From NCBI GenBank assembly GCA_037954665.1, contig JBBMOL010000301.1:558001-622000 (forward strand): DNA of 64,000 nucleotides, given 5' to 3'. Source of the DNA: Laguncularia racemosa (Eukaryota > Streptophyta > Magnoliopsida > Myrtales > Combretaceae). This document shows, in pieces, positions 21,934-34,029 of the stretch (its first letter is position 1; each line of letters begins with the position of its first letter). A program made the translations under genes and the position numbers. Below the pieces are notes generated by a model. The model saw only the letters and a list, made by a program, of their open reading frames with translations. It had not been told where the DNA came from and searched no databases.

Positions 21934-23308
21934 TGATAAGTCTCAAAATACCCTTATCTAGAGTAATGAAATTGTGCTTTATTGTTGAATTTTTAGATGA
22001 TTTGTTGAAGAAAAGGATGCCTAATGGAATGAATGTTAATTTCAGGATCTGCTAGAGTATTTTAGAGCTAAGGGAAGGAGTTTTGAAGAGTCGGATCAAG
22101 TTTGGAAGGAATTGGATACATTACATGTAAAGAGAAAGAATTCTGGAAAGTACACAAGCGAGATACACGCCCATGTACTTTGCTTGTGTATCTAAGATTT
22201 GCTTCTGTTCGATGATGTTTCAAATACACGACCAATGTACACTCCCATGTACTTGCTCGTTTATATTCACATAAGGATACTTGGAAGCAAGCTTGAGATA
22301 CACGAACGAGATACACTACTTGTGTATCCGCTCGTGTATATATCCAACTAGGGTATATGTATAAATAGACCATTAGTTTGCCCTAGAACGAGAGTTTACG
22401 AATTTTTTATTTTCTCTGACTCTCATAACAACATGGGAAAGAAGATTCTGTTGATTCCAAGGGAGATTGAAGACCCACGAAGAAGAAGATTCTATCTTTA
22501 AGGGTTGTGACTATGAATTTTATCTATTCTTCTAGTAATTGCATTTCTTTTGTCCAATTTATGGAGGAGTAGACCCTAGATCTAGACTTTATTTGAAACT
22601 TCTCTATCATGTGATGAAGATTTGGTCATTAATGTGAAGTTGTTGACTTTCTTATGATTAATTGCATGCCCTTCAATTGTTTCTTAAATTCATAGATCCG
22701 GAATATGAATTTATGCATGATATCATATTAGTTAATTGAGAAATTGCTCTTATGATTAGATTTAATGCAATTAATGAGATTTGATTGTTCTTCTAGAGAT
22801 AGGAAACAAGAGTCTTCTATTTACATCGATTATTTTGATGCGAATTCATGTGCTTTATGCAATTCTAGGTTACTATTAACTAAGGAGAGATCCTATTTGA
22901 TAAACCTAGGATTAGATAGGTTAATATACTTGAGAAAGTAGTTAACTTGACTAGAGAATTCGACAATATAAGAAGTCAATTACTACAATCTTCATAAATC
23001 TAATGAATTACATGATAGAGAAGGAGTATAATAAGATCTAGGTTGCTTTTGTTAATTGATAAATCTTCAGAACCATTGTTGTTAGTGAGTTATTAGTTTT
23101 AAGATTAGAGTAATTAAGTTTCAACCAACATATTTAAGCGGCGGTTAGATAATAGGAACAGAGTTAGTACTAGTAGTTGGTGTATCTCTAAGGGACGACC
23201 ATGTGCTTACTCGCTATATTACGCTATGATAGGTGCACTTGCCTATTGCTTCGTAGCAGGATTAAGAACAAGAATTCAATTTATTAGAACTACGATTGGC
23301 AACGATCA
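21934..23308 (+). mobile_element. Element D: Athila-type solo LTR
   Basis: A 1375-bp block starting TGATAAG and ending ACGATCA with TATAT on both sides (21929-21933, 23309-23313). Its end region (GTGCACTTGCCTATTGC) and layout are those of Athila-type LTRs. No primer site or polypurine tract adjoins it, so it is a solo LTR left by recombination between LTRs. A TATAAATA box is at 22360-22367. U3 upstream holds several TACACG/CGTGTA-like inverted motifs (22150-22345), also found in E's LTRs. The TATAT duplication is weak evidence because the flanks are AT-rich. A 101-codon minus-strand open frame at 22068-22373 is not a gene. Confidence 0.8.
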
Positions 23309-23475
23309 TATATATACATATATGGAATATATATATGTGTGTAAAAATTACACATTATATTATATTATATTATATAGCTAGGAAAAAAAAAAAAAGAGGA
23401 AGAGAAAACCATGCAGAACAACACCCTCACTTAATGTCAGCAAAATTGAGTAAGTAATATTATATATATATATAA
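23309..23475. repeat. TA-rich tract at the left edge of the pararetrovirus
   Basis: Runs of TATATA, repeated TATAT-TATAT-TATAT units near 23350-23376 and a further (TA)n run at 23461-23473 lead straight into the pararetrovirus coding sequence. A similar run sits at the other edge (38957-38975). Confidence 0.8.
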
Positions 23476-25421
23476 GATTAATGAACCTATTCCTGATAGT
23501 CTTAAGGTTAAGGTAAATCCTTCAATTAGCGGTTTAATTAATAAACCAGTAGGAATAACCCAACCAGTTTATCAAAATTTTAATGACTTAGAATATGAAG
23601 AACCTTTTGCTTTAGAAGTAGGAGATCCTAAGCTTAATGTCTTAGAAAAACCCTTTGAAATTGATAGAATTTTTCTAAATAATGACTTTAATTCTCCTAA
23701 AAACAAAAAAAAATTAGGGAATGGTACTTTAAAACTTTTAGTAAATTTAAAGTACAAATCAAGGATGATTATTATAACCTCATGGAAGAAATAGGTGCTC
23801 AAATGCTATTTTTTGACTGGCTAGAAAAATATTATTTAAAACCTAGACAAATTAATGTCATTAATAAATGTGTCCAATGGAAACTAAGTTATGGTCAGAT
23901 TATAGAATCCAATCACCCACCACTCAATATCTAGTATTCACACAAGGATACTGAGATTAAGCTTGCACCTTTTAAAAATCCTATAGAAATTGAAGGGTCA
24001 AGCATTAAGAAAATTATTGACTAAAATAATTACACTAGTAAACATCTTCACATAATAGGCCAACAATTGGACATAATAGAAGATGTAGTTAATAATGAGG
24101 TCAATAACAATGTTAGGATTGAAAAATCGGTTAATAATAAACCACTTTTCAAGCCGTTTGAAATACCCCATAGTCCTAGTAATGATTTTCTTCAAGCCTT
24201 AAATGAGAAAAAGTGGTTAATAAAGAATAAAATGAAAATGGAACCAATGGAATCTTTAAGATTAGATCCCCCTAAATTTAGGAATCTAGTCATTCAAGAC
24301 ACTCAGTCAAAAAAATTAATGTCCTTAATGAATCAAATAATGATTCTGATCTAGATGTTTCATTAAAAGACTTAAGTCTTAATGATTTAGATGGTGAGGA
24401 AATTAATAAAATAACATGGAAGGAACCTCAAAAATTATATTATCAAAGAGCATCCCCTCTTGATATTATGTTTGAGGAAAAACCAAACAACTTCCAGAAC
24501 AAATATTCTACAGGAACCACCTATGAATGGAACATAGATGGTGAGTCAGAACAAATGGTATTAAATGTTCTTAATTAGATTATTATGTTCTCAAATATTA
24601 ACAAGAGTATTTAGGGTATATCTGATTATTAAATTGCTATACTTTTAATTGTTGGGTTTACTGGTCAGTTAAAAGGTTAGTGGGATAACTATCTCACTGA
24701 AGAACAACGAATGAATATTTTAACTTCCATTAAAAAAGATGAAAATGGAGTTAAAATTCTTAATGAACAAAATGAACCAATTCAGGATGCGTTAATACTC
24801 TAATGTATTGTATTAGTCAGCATTTCATAGGAGATCCTTCCTACATTAAGGATAAAAATTTAGATCTCTATCCAATATGAAATGTAAGTCCTTAGGGAAA
24901 TTCCGCCAATATAAGGATATTTTCCTTCAAAGGGTCTTACTACGAGGTGATTGTAATCAACCCTTTTGGAAAGAAAAATTCTTAGCCATTTACCAAAACT
25001 AATAAGTGAACAAGTTAGGAGTGAAATTCGTGAGGAATTTAATGGAGAAATTCCTTACAATGCCTTGTCTTATGGAGAATTAACTTCTTATGTCTATAAG
25101 ATAAGAACCCAATTATGCAATACCATTAGGTTGCAGAAGCAACTCAAAAATGAAAAGAAAATGAAGAAACAAAGTCTTGGTGATTTCTATTCTCACTATG
25201 ATCCATCTTTTGTTTATGCTAATGTTAAGAAATGTTTAGAATGTAAGAGAAAACCCAAGAGAAATTTCAAAAGGAAAAAGAAAAATTTCTCTAAAAAATT
25301 TAATGAAAAACCTAATGAAGATTCTTCTAAAAAGGATAAAAAGAAAAAACCTTTTAAAAGAATCAAATGTTATAAATGTCGAAAATATGGTCATACTGCC
25401 GATAAATGTATAAATCGGTAA
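23476..25421 (+). pseudogene. Endogenous pararetrovirus: capsid/zinc-knuckle region, inactivated
   Basis: This is the N-terminal part of a Caulimoviridae-type polyprotein as found in plant genomes. It reads through in pieces with several stops (for example near 23931, 24021, 24576 and 24612). Recognisable parts are a conserved WKLSYGQIIE strip (about 23878), YEWNIDG (about 24525), FTGQLKG plus WDNYL (about 24658-24700), and an open C-terminal stretch at 24966-25421. That stretch has a Lys/Arg-rich domain and the CCHC knuckle CYKCRKYGHTADKC near its end. Such capsid proteins bind viral nucleic acid. No movement-protein motif is seen in this window. Base composition is more A-rich than in neighbouring Ty3 elements. 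Confidence 0.75.
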
Positions 25422-25797
25422 AAAATTAGATGCATTAAATTTAGATGAACATGTCATGGAAGAAATTCTGCAGATATTTGCAAAAGAAGGATATTCTTCC
25501 AATAATGCATCTACATTAGAAGAAGAAGATGGTATTCAAATCAATGGCATCGAAACATCATCTTCTGAAGATGAAATTAATGTCCTAACTAAGGAAGAGG
25601 AAGAATTTCTTCTTAAGTTAGACCAAATGTCAAACAATGAAGAAAAATTAAGATGGTTGAAAAAGGTCAAGCCAACCTCTTCAATTTCTAACAATTTAAC
25701 CTATAATTTGAATAATATTCTCAATAGGAGAAAATTAAAAGATCATAGACCTGTCATGATAAATGATCTTCATAATGAAATTAAAATTCAAAAATAG
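25422..25797 (+). pseudogene. Endogenous pararetrovirus: acidic linker after the zinc knuckle
   Basis: An open stretch at 25456-25797 that begins one frameshift after the knuckle. It is rich in Glu, Ser and Asn (SSSEDEINVLTKEEEEFLL) and ends with a basic helix-like part. Position and composition fit the variable spacer between capsid and protease. No enzymatic motif. Confidence 0.6.
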
Positions 25798-26597
25798 GAA
25801 ATCAAAGAATTAAAAACCATGCAGATTAAACTACAAAATGAATTCTTTGAATTTAAAAATGAAATAAATAATGAAGAACATTCAGATTACTCTGAAAGTT
25901 CAATTAATGAAAAATCCAAAAATAACTTAGTTAATTCAGATTATTTAATGCAACTAGTAGAAATAACTACTAGAAAATGGATAATTAATGTAACAATTAG
26001 GATAAATAATGAATTTGTCCTAGAAACTATTGCGCTATTTGATACAAGTGTAGATTTAAATTGCATTAGAGAAGGATTAATTCCAACAAAATATTTTGAA
26101 AAACAACCTAATCTCTAAGTTCTGCTTTCGGTAACAAATTATGCATTAATTTTAAATTATCAAATGTTGAAGTAATAAAAGAAAATGCGTCCTATAAAAC
26201 TTCCTTCATTTTAGTTAAGAATTTGAAGCAGAATGTAATTTTAGGAACATCTTTTATTAACTTAATCCAACCTTTTAAGGTTAATAATGAAGGAATTGAA
26301 ACAAATTATCTAAAAAATAAAGTTTTCTTAATTTTGTTTGGAAACCACAAACCAAAATGGTTAATGAACTCAAACAGAATTAATTTCTAAATTGAACTGT
26401 TTAATTAAATGTAAGGAGTATCAATTATTCTTCTTGAATGACGAATTAAGTCTTCATAGGATTGAAGACCAAATTACTAAGAATCCTATCAAAGATAGGA
26501 TTTCTAGGTTAGAAAGTGAAATAAAAAAAAAAAACCATCTATTCCATTTTACCAAATGCATTTTGGGATAGAAAATCTCATATAATAGAATTACCAT
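25798..26597 (+). pseudogene. Endogenous pararetrovirus: aspartic protease region, inactivated
   Basis: An open stretch at 25819-26118 ends with TIALFDTSVDLNCIREG. The retropepsin core D-T-G is present as D-T-S, so the catalytic loop has lost its glycine. After a stop and frameshift near 26118 the strand VILGTSFINLIQPF follows (about 26238-26270). From about 26330 to 26597 frames are badly broken up to the start of RT. Confidence 0.75.
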
Positions 26598-27263
26598 ATG
26601 AAGGTAATTTTGATGAGAAAAAATATCTCAATGAAGGTCAGGCCTTCGCAAATGAACAGTGATGTCTTAAGGCATTGCCAAAATGACATTAATGATTTGT
26701 TAACTAAAAAACTAATTCGCAAATCCAAGTTGCCTTGGAGCTGTTCAGCTTTTTATGTTAATAAAAATGCAAAAATTGAAAGAGGCATTCCCAGGTTAGT
26801 AATTAACTATAAGCCTCTAAATAATGTACTCAAATGGATTAGGTACCCAATACCTAACAAAAGAGATTTACTTAGTAGAATACATAATGCTAAGGTATTC
26901 TCTAACTTTGATATGAAATCTAGATTCTGGAAAATCCAGATTAAAGAATTTGATAGGTATAAAACGACATTTACTGTCCCTTTTGGAAAATATGAATGGA
27001 ATGTCATGCCTTTTGGATTAAAAAATATACCCTCTGAATTCCAGAGGATAATGAATGAAATTTTTAATAATTTCTCAAATTTCGTAATTTTTTATATTGA
27101 TGATGTGTTGGTCTTTTTTGCAAATATAGATCAACATTTTAAGTGTATAAAAGCTTTCATTAAGAAAGTTAAACATAATGGTCTAATAATATCACCTTCT
27201 AAAATATCCTTTTTCCATACTAGGGTTAGGTTCTTAGGATTTGATATCCATATGGTGCAATAA
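26598..27263 (+). pseudogene. Endogenous pararetrovirus: reverse transcriptase domain
   Basis: The best preserved part: 221 codons without a stop. The order is the RT fingers (LVINYKPLNNVLKWIRYPIP), KVFSNFDMKSRFWKIQIK, FTVPFGKYEWNVMPFGLKN and the catalytic box VIFYIDDVLVF (about 27085-27115), followed by the thumb with RFLGFDIH. The Y-x-D-D residues are intact. The wording is that of the Caulimoviridae RT, distinct from the Athila and chromovirus RTs nearby. The domain is isolated by stops on both sides and is not a functional gene. Confidence 0.87.
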
Positions 27264-27958
27264 CACCAATTAAAAGATCGATAGAATTTACTTCTATGTT
27301 TCTTGATGAAATTCTGGACAAGACCCAACTCCAGCGTTTCTTAGGTAACTTGAATTATGTTGTAGACTTCTTTAAGGATCTCAATATTTCATGTAAAACT
27401 CTTCACTGTAGGTTGAAGAAAAATATACCTAAATGGTTTGATGAACATACTAAAGTAGTCAGACAAATTAAAGAAATTCCATGTATCCACATAGCAGACC
27501 CCAATCTACCAAAAATAGTATAAACTTATGCGTCTAATATAGGGTTCGATGGAATTCTTACACAAAAAATGAATAGAAATGAATGTATTGTGCAATTTAT
27601 GTCTAAACATTGGAATGAATGTCAAATGAATTACTCAACAATTAAAAAAGAAATTTCAGCAATTGTTTTAACAATTTCCAAATTTCAAAGAGATTTGTTA
27701 AATTAGAAATTTCTTTTAAGAATTGTTTGCAAATCAGCAAAAAATGTTTTAGAAAAGGATGTTCAAAATATAGCATCAAAATAGATTTTTGCCAGATGGC
27801 AATCAATTTTGTTTGTCTTTGATTTTGATATTGAGCACATCAATGGATCATCCAATTCTATTCCTGACTTCCTTACCCATGAATTCCTACAAGGAAATGC
27901 CTCCCAAAAAGGAAAAGGGAAAGGAGAAGGAAGTCCCTCCAAAAAAGGGCCTCACTAA
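27264..27958 (+). pseudogene. Endogenous pararetrovirus: RNase H and polyprotein end
   Basis: Connection and RNase H follow RT after a frameshift: QRFLGNLNYVVDFFKD (27330s), the first Asp-containing strand near 27530 (ASNIGFDG-like), MNYSTIKKEI (about 27625) and the late FDIEHINGSSNSIPDFL motif (about 27825-27870). The frame ends at TAA 27956-27958. Stops break it at several points. Its end overlaps the start of the next frame at 27897 by about 60 bases, a compact arrangement typical of these viruses. Confidence 0.75.
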
Positions 27959-28210
27959 TGTTCGTTCATGGCTTGCAGCCACAGCACCCAAAAATCCTAA
28001 TACTCCATTAATGATCAAAGATAAGCCATCTTCCGGTTCATCAAAACCAAATGAACCTTAGGAGAGGAAAACCAATGAGAGTTTAAACTAGGAGAGTTTA
28101 AACACAGATATTATGATCACGCCTGATCTGATCAAGGCGATTACCAATGCAATCAAAAGTAAGCCTCCTCTCACTGGAGAGCAAGAAGAAGTAACCTCCA
28201 AAAGGAATTC
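27897..28210 (+). pseudogene. Endogenous pararetrovirus: second reading frame, first part
   Basis: ATG at 27897 overlaps the RNase H end in another frame. The product begins MPPKKEKGKEKEVPPKK, is basic and Pro/Lys-rich, and then has NVRSWLAATAPKNPNTP. Stops interrupt at 28060-28062 and about 28090, but the frame runs on to 28210, where element E is inserted. It resumes at 38187. The function of this second protein is not established. Confidence 0.65.
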
Positions 28211-29829
28211 TGATAGAGCCATTTTATACTCAATCTTTATAGTATGAAGTGTGTTAATTTATTATAGATTTTATAGAAATCATAAGGAAATGGTACTTAA
28301 TTCTATTATGGTGATAAATCAGGTTAAATGGAGTCAAGGGTGCTAATTCAAGTAAATTAGAGAAGTCATCTACAACTTGGATCAAAGACAAGGATTTACA
28401 CCGCCCGAGGAAAGTAATGGGCGTGTAGTTGAAGTACACGGCCGTCTACTTAGTTTTGAAGCCACAGGAAACTACACGGTTGAAGTACACGACCGTGTAT
28501 CTGTCTTGAAGAATCCACGGGAAAATACACGGTTGAAGTACACGATCGTGTATCTGTCTAGAAGGAGACACGGCTTATGACACGGCCGTGGTGGTAGCCG
28601 TGGTCGAAGCCGTGGTGGAAGTTGAAATGGAAGATGTGCCAAGGATGAGAAATTGTGGAACATCAACCAGAAGATGGCACGGCTTAAGATCTGGCCGTGG
28701 TTGAAGCCGTGGTACACACTGATCACGGATCAAGACTTGAAGATTACCCACAGAGGAAGGCACGGCTTGACCCACGGCGGTGTGGTAGGGCGTGCCAGGA
28801 GGACGATTATTCACTCCTCGAGATTTACATCAAAAAGGAAAGATATTTTTGTATCTTGCTAGCAAAAGATCACCTACCATTCCTTTAACAATATAAATAG
28901 AACTAACCCTAGAGGGTTATGGGCATCAAAAATCTTGGATCATCTTGGAAACAAGAAGGAAAGAAGGAGGCAGAGCAGGCACCGAGAACAGAGGCTTGTT
29001 ATGTTTTTATTTTTAATTTTCGTTTTGATTATGAACATGCGTAGCTAAGTAGTTTTTCTAGCTAAAGGGTCATAGAAGTTTGATTCTCCACGAATTGTGA
29101 GATCTAATTGAGTTGACTTTAATCTATTCTTTGTTTTTGGATATTCATATATCTTTTGAACGTCTTGTCATTATTATCTTTGTTGATTGGTATGAATTAG
29201 AGCTCTTCTACTCAATTAGCAAGTTAATATATTGTCATCTAGCACGTCAAATCCGTAATTGTTGATAGTTCTAGTCTCGGTGACACGATAACATGTTTGA
29301 TTATAAAATAGATGATCGAATTCATGTTATGGAGATGTATGATCTTGTTTAAATAGGTTATCTTATAATCTACTGGCATGAATTGGTAGTCTCTCCAAAT
29401 TTTAATGCTATTGATAGATTAAATCCTAAGAGCTTGTCTAGGGTTGTCTAATCGATAAGAGAAATAATCAAAGAGCTTGTTTTGGTTATCAAAGAAGTAC
29501 GGAGAGATAGGTTGTTAGAGCTTGTTAATAACCATAACCAGTTTATCTAGAAATAAGGATAGAAGACATTTGCATCGATGATCAATTCCTAGAAATAAAC
29601 TATCTTGATTTCTTTGGCTAGGCTTTTATCAATATTCGATTTTATTATCTTGTTTCAATATTATTTTGATTCACAAACAAAACCCCCCCATTTTCGTTTC
29701 CTCTTTATTCGCTTTGAATAGAAATATATTTAACCAATCCCTGTGGATACGACCCTACTCACTACTATACGCAAATCATATCATTGTCTAGGAGTAGGTT
29801 TTTATTTTTGTTGGATTCGACACCCATCA
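28211..29829 (+). repeat. Element E 5' LTR
   Basis: 1619 bp, starting TGATAGAGCC and ending CACCCATCA. U3 holds an imperfect 53-bp tandem unit (from about 28473 and 28526), each with a near-palindrome TACACGACCGTGTA, and more CACGG/CCGTG motifs to about 28790. It agrees with the 3' LTR at roughly 95% or better by eye. Confidence 0.94.
28892..28899 (+). promoter_or_regulatory. TATA box of element E 5' LTR
   Basis: TATAAATA followed by AGAACTAACCCTAGAGGG. The same box is at 37241-37248 in the 3' LTR. It lies downstream of the palindrome-rich U3 part. This is the likely transcription start region by position. Confidence 0.75.
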
Positions 29830-29834
29830 AATTT

Positions 29835-29851
29835 TGGCGCCGTTGCTGCGG
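29835..29851 (+). other. Primer-binding site of element E
   Basis: TGGCGCCGTTGCTGCGG starts five bases after the LTR end. It resembles the TGGCGCCGTTGCCGGGG site common in Athila-type elements, thought to pair with an aspartate tRNA. One or two changes are present. Confidence 0.85.
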
Positions 29852-29880
29852 ATTGGTGTCAAATTTATTTCTATTCTTGT

Positions 29881-32208
29881 ATGACTCGTTCTTCTCAGAT
29901 AGGTGAACTCACTTATAATCCAGAGATCGAGAAGACTCTTAAGAGGCTGCGAAGAGAAGCTAGATCATCCCCTAGACTGAACTTAGCATCGGATTTGTCT
30001 GATTCATCCCTTAATTCTGAAAAAGAAGACGATATGGCAAATCCCGAGAGAACATTAAGGGAATTGGCTGCATCAGATGTGAATCAACAAGCCCTTTGTA
30101 TTCACTATCCCGAACTAGCTGTCCAATTCGAGTTGAAATCTAGGTTGATACATCTGCTACCCACCTTTCATGGTCTTGAGAATGAAGATCCTCACAAACA
30201 TTTGAAAGAATTTCATATAGTGTGTTCTAGTATGAGGCCACAAGGAATAACCGACGATCAAATCAAGTTACGTGCTTTTCCATTCTCTTTAAGTACTAAA
30301 GCTAAAGATTGGCTGTTTTATTTGCCTCCAGGTTCTATAACCACATGGACAGATATGGTGAGACTCTTCTTGGATAAATTCTTCCCCGCATCCAGAGCCG
30401 CTGGTATAAGAAGAGAAATTTATGGTATCAAACAGAGGGACACCGAGACTCTTCATGAGTATTGGGAGAGGTTCAAGCAACTGTGTGCAAGTTGTCCACA
30501 ACATGGGATATCTGAACAACTTCTCATCCAATACTTCTATGAAGGCCTGCTTCCAATGAAGAGGAAGATGATGGATGCTGCAAGTGGAGGCGCCATAGTA
30601 AACAAAACCCCTGGTTAAGCTAGGGAATTAATCTCCATTATGGCTGCTAATTCGCAACAATTTGGGTATAGGCATGATACATCTTCAAGGAAGGTAAATG
30701 AGGTAAGTGTTTCTAACCTTGAACATCAAATTTCTAACCTAACCTCCCTTGTGCAGCAGCTAGCTCTTGGAAATACCCAGCAGGTGAAGGCTTACGGAAT
30801 TTGTGCTGCTCCTAATCACCCTACCGACATGTGCCCCACATTGCAAGATGACAATCATGAACACGCAAATGCTATAGGAGGATTCCCGGGACAGCCACAA
30901 AGGAAATATGATCCCTACTCGAATACTTATAATCCTGGATGGAGGGATCATCCTAACTTCAGATATGGGAATAAACCACAAAACTTTCAACAATTTCAAC
31001 CTAAGCCATCAAACCAAGTATCACAAGCTCCTTCCACTTCAGGTATGTCTCTTGAAGAAATTGTTAAATCACTTGCTGTTAATACAAAACAATTTCAGGA
31101 TGAGACAAAACAGAGTATTCACAACTTGGAAAATCAGGTAAGCCAACTTGCTTCTTCTATAAACAGGTTAGAAACTCAAGGTAAGTTACCTTCTCAAACT
31201 ATTACAAATCCAAAGCAAAGCGCTAATGCAATTACCTTGAGAAGTGGAATGAAATTGCAGGGATCAAATGAGAAAGGACACCGAACCAATCTTGAGAAAG
31301 AGACTGCAACTCCATGTCAGCAGAACAACCAGATCAAAGGAACCCTTGTTGAACCACCAAAAGTCATGACAACAGCACCTCCTTTCCCCTCTAGATTAGC
31401 GAAAACCAAGAATGAAGCTGAAGAAAAGGAGATTCTTGAAACTTTTCGCAAAGTTGAGGTAAATAATCCTTTGCTGGATGCAATTAAGCAAGTACCTCGT
31501 TATGCTAAATTTCTTAAAGAATTGTGCACTAACAAAAGAAAGCTGAAAGGTAATGAAAAGATTAGTGTGGGTGAGAATGTTTCAGCTATTCTTCAGAAGA
31601 AGCTTCCTCCTAAATGTAAGGATCCAGGTATGTTTACTATTCGTTGTAAAATAGGTAGTCTTGGAATCGCTAAAGCTATGTGTGATTTAGGAGCTTCAAT
31701 CAATGTTATGCCTTTATCTGTTTATCAAAGCTTGAATGTTGGTCCCTTGAAGGAAACAGGTGTTATTGTTCAACTTGCTGATAGGTCCAATGTCTATCCT
31801 GAGGGAGTTCTAGAAGATATTTTAGTACAAGTTAATGGGTTGGTTTTCCCTGCAGATTTTTATGTGGTGGACATGGAGAATGATGATTCTCGTAATTCCT
31901 CAATGATATTATTAGGGAGACCATTTCTTAAGACATCCAGAACGAAAATTGATGTACATGACAGTAACCTCACTATGGAATTTGATGGTGAAGTGATTAA
32001 ATTTAACATTTATGATGCCATGAAATATCCTAGTGATATCTCCCCTGTTTTTGTTGTGGATGTTATTGACCCATTAACACAGGCTACATTTGATTTGATA
32101 GACGATGATGAGTTGAATATTGTACTTAATAGGAGTCTTACTATTAATACACTGAAAACTCTTAAGGAGAAGCTTGTAATATCCTCTGATTTGCAGGACA
32201 TGATTTAG
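29881..32208 (+). pseudogene. gag: Element E gag and aspartic protease
   Basis: ATG at 29881 (MTRSSQIGELTYNPEIEKTL) opens the gag-pol frame. Capsid motifs include LIHLLPTFHGLENEDPHKHL, LRAFPFSLSTKAKDWLFYLP and FKQLCASCPQHGISEQLL, all Athila gag hallmarks. TAA at 30616-30618 breaks it, but the same frame continues at once. The zinc finger is the variant CGICAAPNHPTDMCP-like form (about 30795-30835). After a Gln-rich segment comes ANAITLRSG and then the protease (about 31620-32030): CDLGASINVMPLSVYQSL carries D-L-G-A in place of D-T/S-G-A, the normal Athila variant, and ILLGRPFLKTSRTKIDV. TAG at 32206-32208 separates it from RT. Confidence 0.92.
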
Positions 32209-33295
32209 GAGTTGGAGTCATTAAAACCTACCAGGTATGATATGTTCTACATTAATTTACCCCCTTCTGACACAATACTTCTTCCCTCTATTGTGCAGGC
32301 ACCAAAGTTGGAATTAAAACCCTTACCCGAACATCTAAAGTACATCTTCTTAGGAGAAAATGAGACTCTTACTGTGATAGTCTCTAACAAACTAAGTACT
32401 TTAGAAGAAGAAAAGTTGATTCGGGTTCTAAGAGAGTATAAAGAAGCCATTGGATGGTCCATAGCCGATATCAAAGGACTAAGCCCCTCCACATGCATGC
32501 ACAAGATTTTAATGGAAGATAATTGCAAACCTTTAAGGGAAGTTCAGCGTCGTTTGAACCCGCCTATGATGGAGGTAGTTATGAAAGAGATCTTGAAACT
32601 TCTTGATGTAGGTATGATCTATCCAATTTCCGATAGCAAATGGGTAAGTCCAATTCAAGTTGTTCCAAAGAAAACAGGCTTGACTGTGATTGAAAACTCT
32701 GATGGTGAGTTAATTCCTACTCGGGTTCAGAATGGTTGGAGGGTTTGTGTTGATTACAGGAAGTTAAATGTGTCAACTAGAAAAGATCACTTCCCTCTTC
32801 CTTTTCTTGATCAGATGCTTGAATGTTTGGCTGGCCATTCTGACTATTGTTGTCTTAATGGTTATTCAGGTTTTCATCAAATTCCAGTGGCACCAGAAGA
32901 TCAGGAGAAGACTACTTTCACTTGTCCATTTGGTACTTTTGCGTATCGAAGGATGCCTTTTGGTCTCTGCAATGCCCCAGCCACATTCCAAAGGTGTATG
33001 GTTAGTATATTTTCAGATTATGTGGAAAATATCATAGAGGTTTTCATGGATGATTTCATCGTCTATGGTAATTCTTTTGATTCATGTTTGACTAACCTTA
33101 CAAAAGTGCTTCAAAGATGTATAGATAAGAACCTAGTGTTGAATTATGAAAAATGTCACTTTATGATTGAACAGAGTCTCATTTTAGGTCATATTGTATC
33201 CTCTAAGGGGCTTGAAGTCGATAAAGCTAAGGTAAAATTGATTAAATCTTTACCTTACCCCGTAAGTATATGGGAAATTCGCTCTTTCTTGGGAG
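32209..33295 (+). pseudogene. Element E reverse transcriptase
   Basis: In frame with protease after the TAG. A linker (LELKPLPEHLKYIFLGENE) is followed by RT. It has RVCVDYRKLNVSTRKDHFPL, LDQMLECLAGHSDYCCLNGY (the usual Asp of FLDGY is Asn here, at a catalytic position), FTCPFGTFAYRRMPFGLCNA and the box VFMDDFIVYG with both Asp residues intact (about 33040-33070). The thumb ends LGHIVSSKGLEVD and IRSFLG, where a frameshift at about 33295 moves the rest to another frame. The Asp-to-Asn change suggests loss of RT activity. Confidence 0.92.
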
Positions 33296-34029
33296 TGCAG
33301 GATTCTATCGACGCTTCATCAAGGATTTTTCCAAAATTACTCAACCCCAATGTCGATTGCTGCAAAAAGAAGTGACATTTGAGTTCAATGAGGCCTGTAA
33401 GCACGCTTTTAACACATTGAGGGATAAGTTGACTTCTGCTCCAATCATCCAACCACCTGAGTGGAACCTTCCCTTTGAAATTATGTGTGATGCGAGCAAT
33501 TATGCAGTTGGTGCCGTTCTTGGCCAAAGAGTTGGAAGAGCTTCTCATGTCATTTATTACGCTTCCAGAACATTGGATAATGCTCAATGCAACTATTCCA
33601 CAATGGAAAAAGAACTCTTGGCTGTTGTTTTTGCATTAGAAAAATTCATATCATATTTACTTGGTACTAAGGTAATTGTTTACTCTGATCATGCAGCTCT
33701 CAAATACCTGCTCGCGAAGAAGGAGGCGAAACCAAGACTTATTCGATGGATACACTTATTACAAAAGTTTGATCTGGAAATACGCGATAGGAAAGGCTCT
33801 GAAAACTTAGTTGCCAACCACCTCAGTAGAATACCTATCAGTGAAGGGTCAACACCAATACAAGATGATTCCCCAGATGAGTATCTCTTTTCTATTCAAA
33901 AGACAATTCCGTGGTATGCCGATATTGTCAACTATTTGGTTACTAAGACACTACCAAGTGATTTGTCTAGGGCTCAAAAAGATAAAATTAAAAGTGATGC
34001 TAAGTACTATGTATGGGATGATCCATATT
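33296..34029 (+). pseudogene. Element E RNase H
   Basis: Read in the frame after the 33295 shift, within an open stretch running to 34352. AGFYRRFIKDFSKITQP links to RNase H with FEIMCDASNYAVGAVLGQ (first Asp), ASRTLDNAQCNYSTMEKELL (Glu), VIVYSDHAALKYLL (Asp) and GSENLVANHLSRIP, where Asn replaces the usual last Asp. It would degrade the RNA of the RNA-DNA hybrid. The open stretch continues into integrase. Confidence 0.9.

Noticed and set aside
22068..22373. 101-codon minus-strand open frame
   Set aside because: It lies in the U3 of solo LTR D and is created by the TACACG/CGTGTA repeats.
23476..28210. A replication-competent virus copy
   Set aside because: Stops occur in every domain, the protease core is changed and the second frame is split by 10 kb of element E; it is a fossil.
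28472..28862. Several open frames of 60-84 codons in E's 5' LTR, echoed at 36821-37229
   Set aside because: They are palindrome-rich U3 sequence, present on both strands in both LTRs; His/Arg/Pro-rich products without domains.
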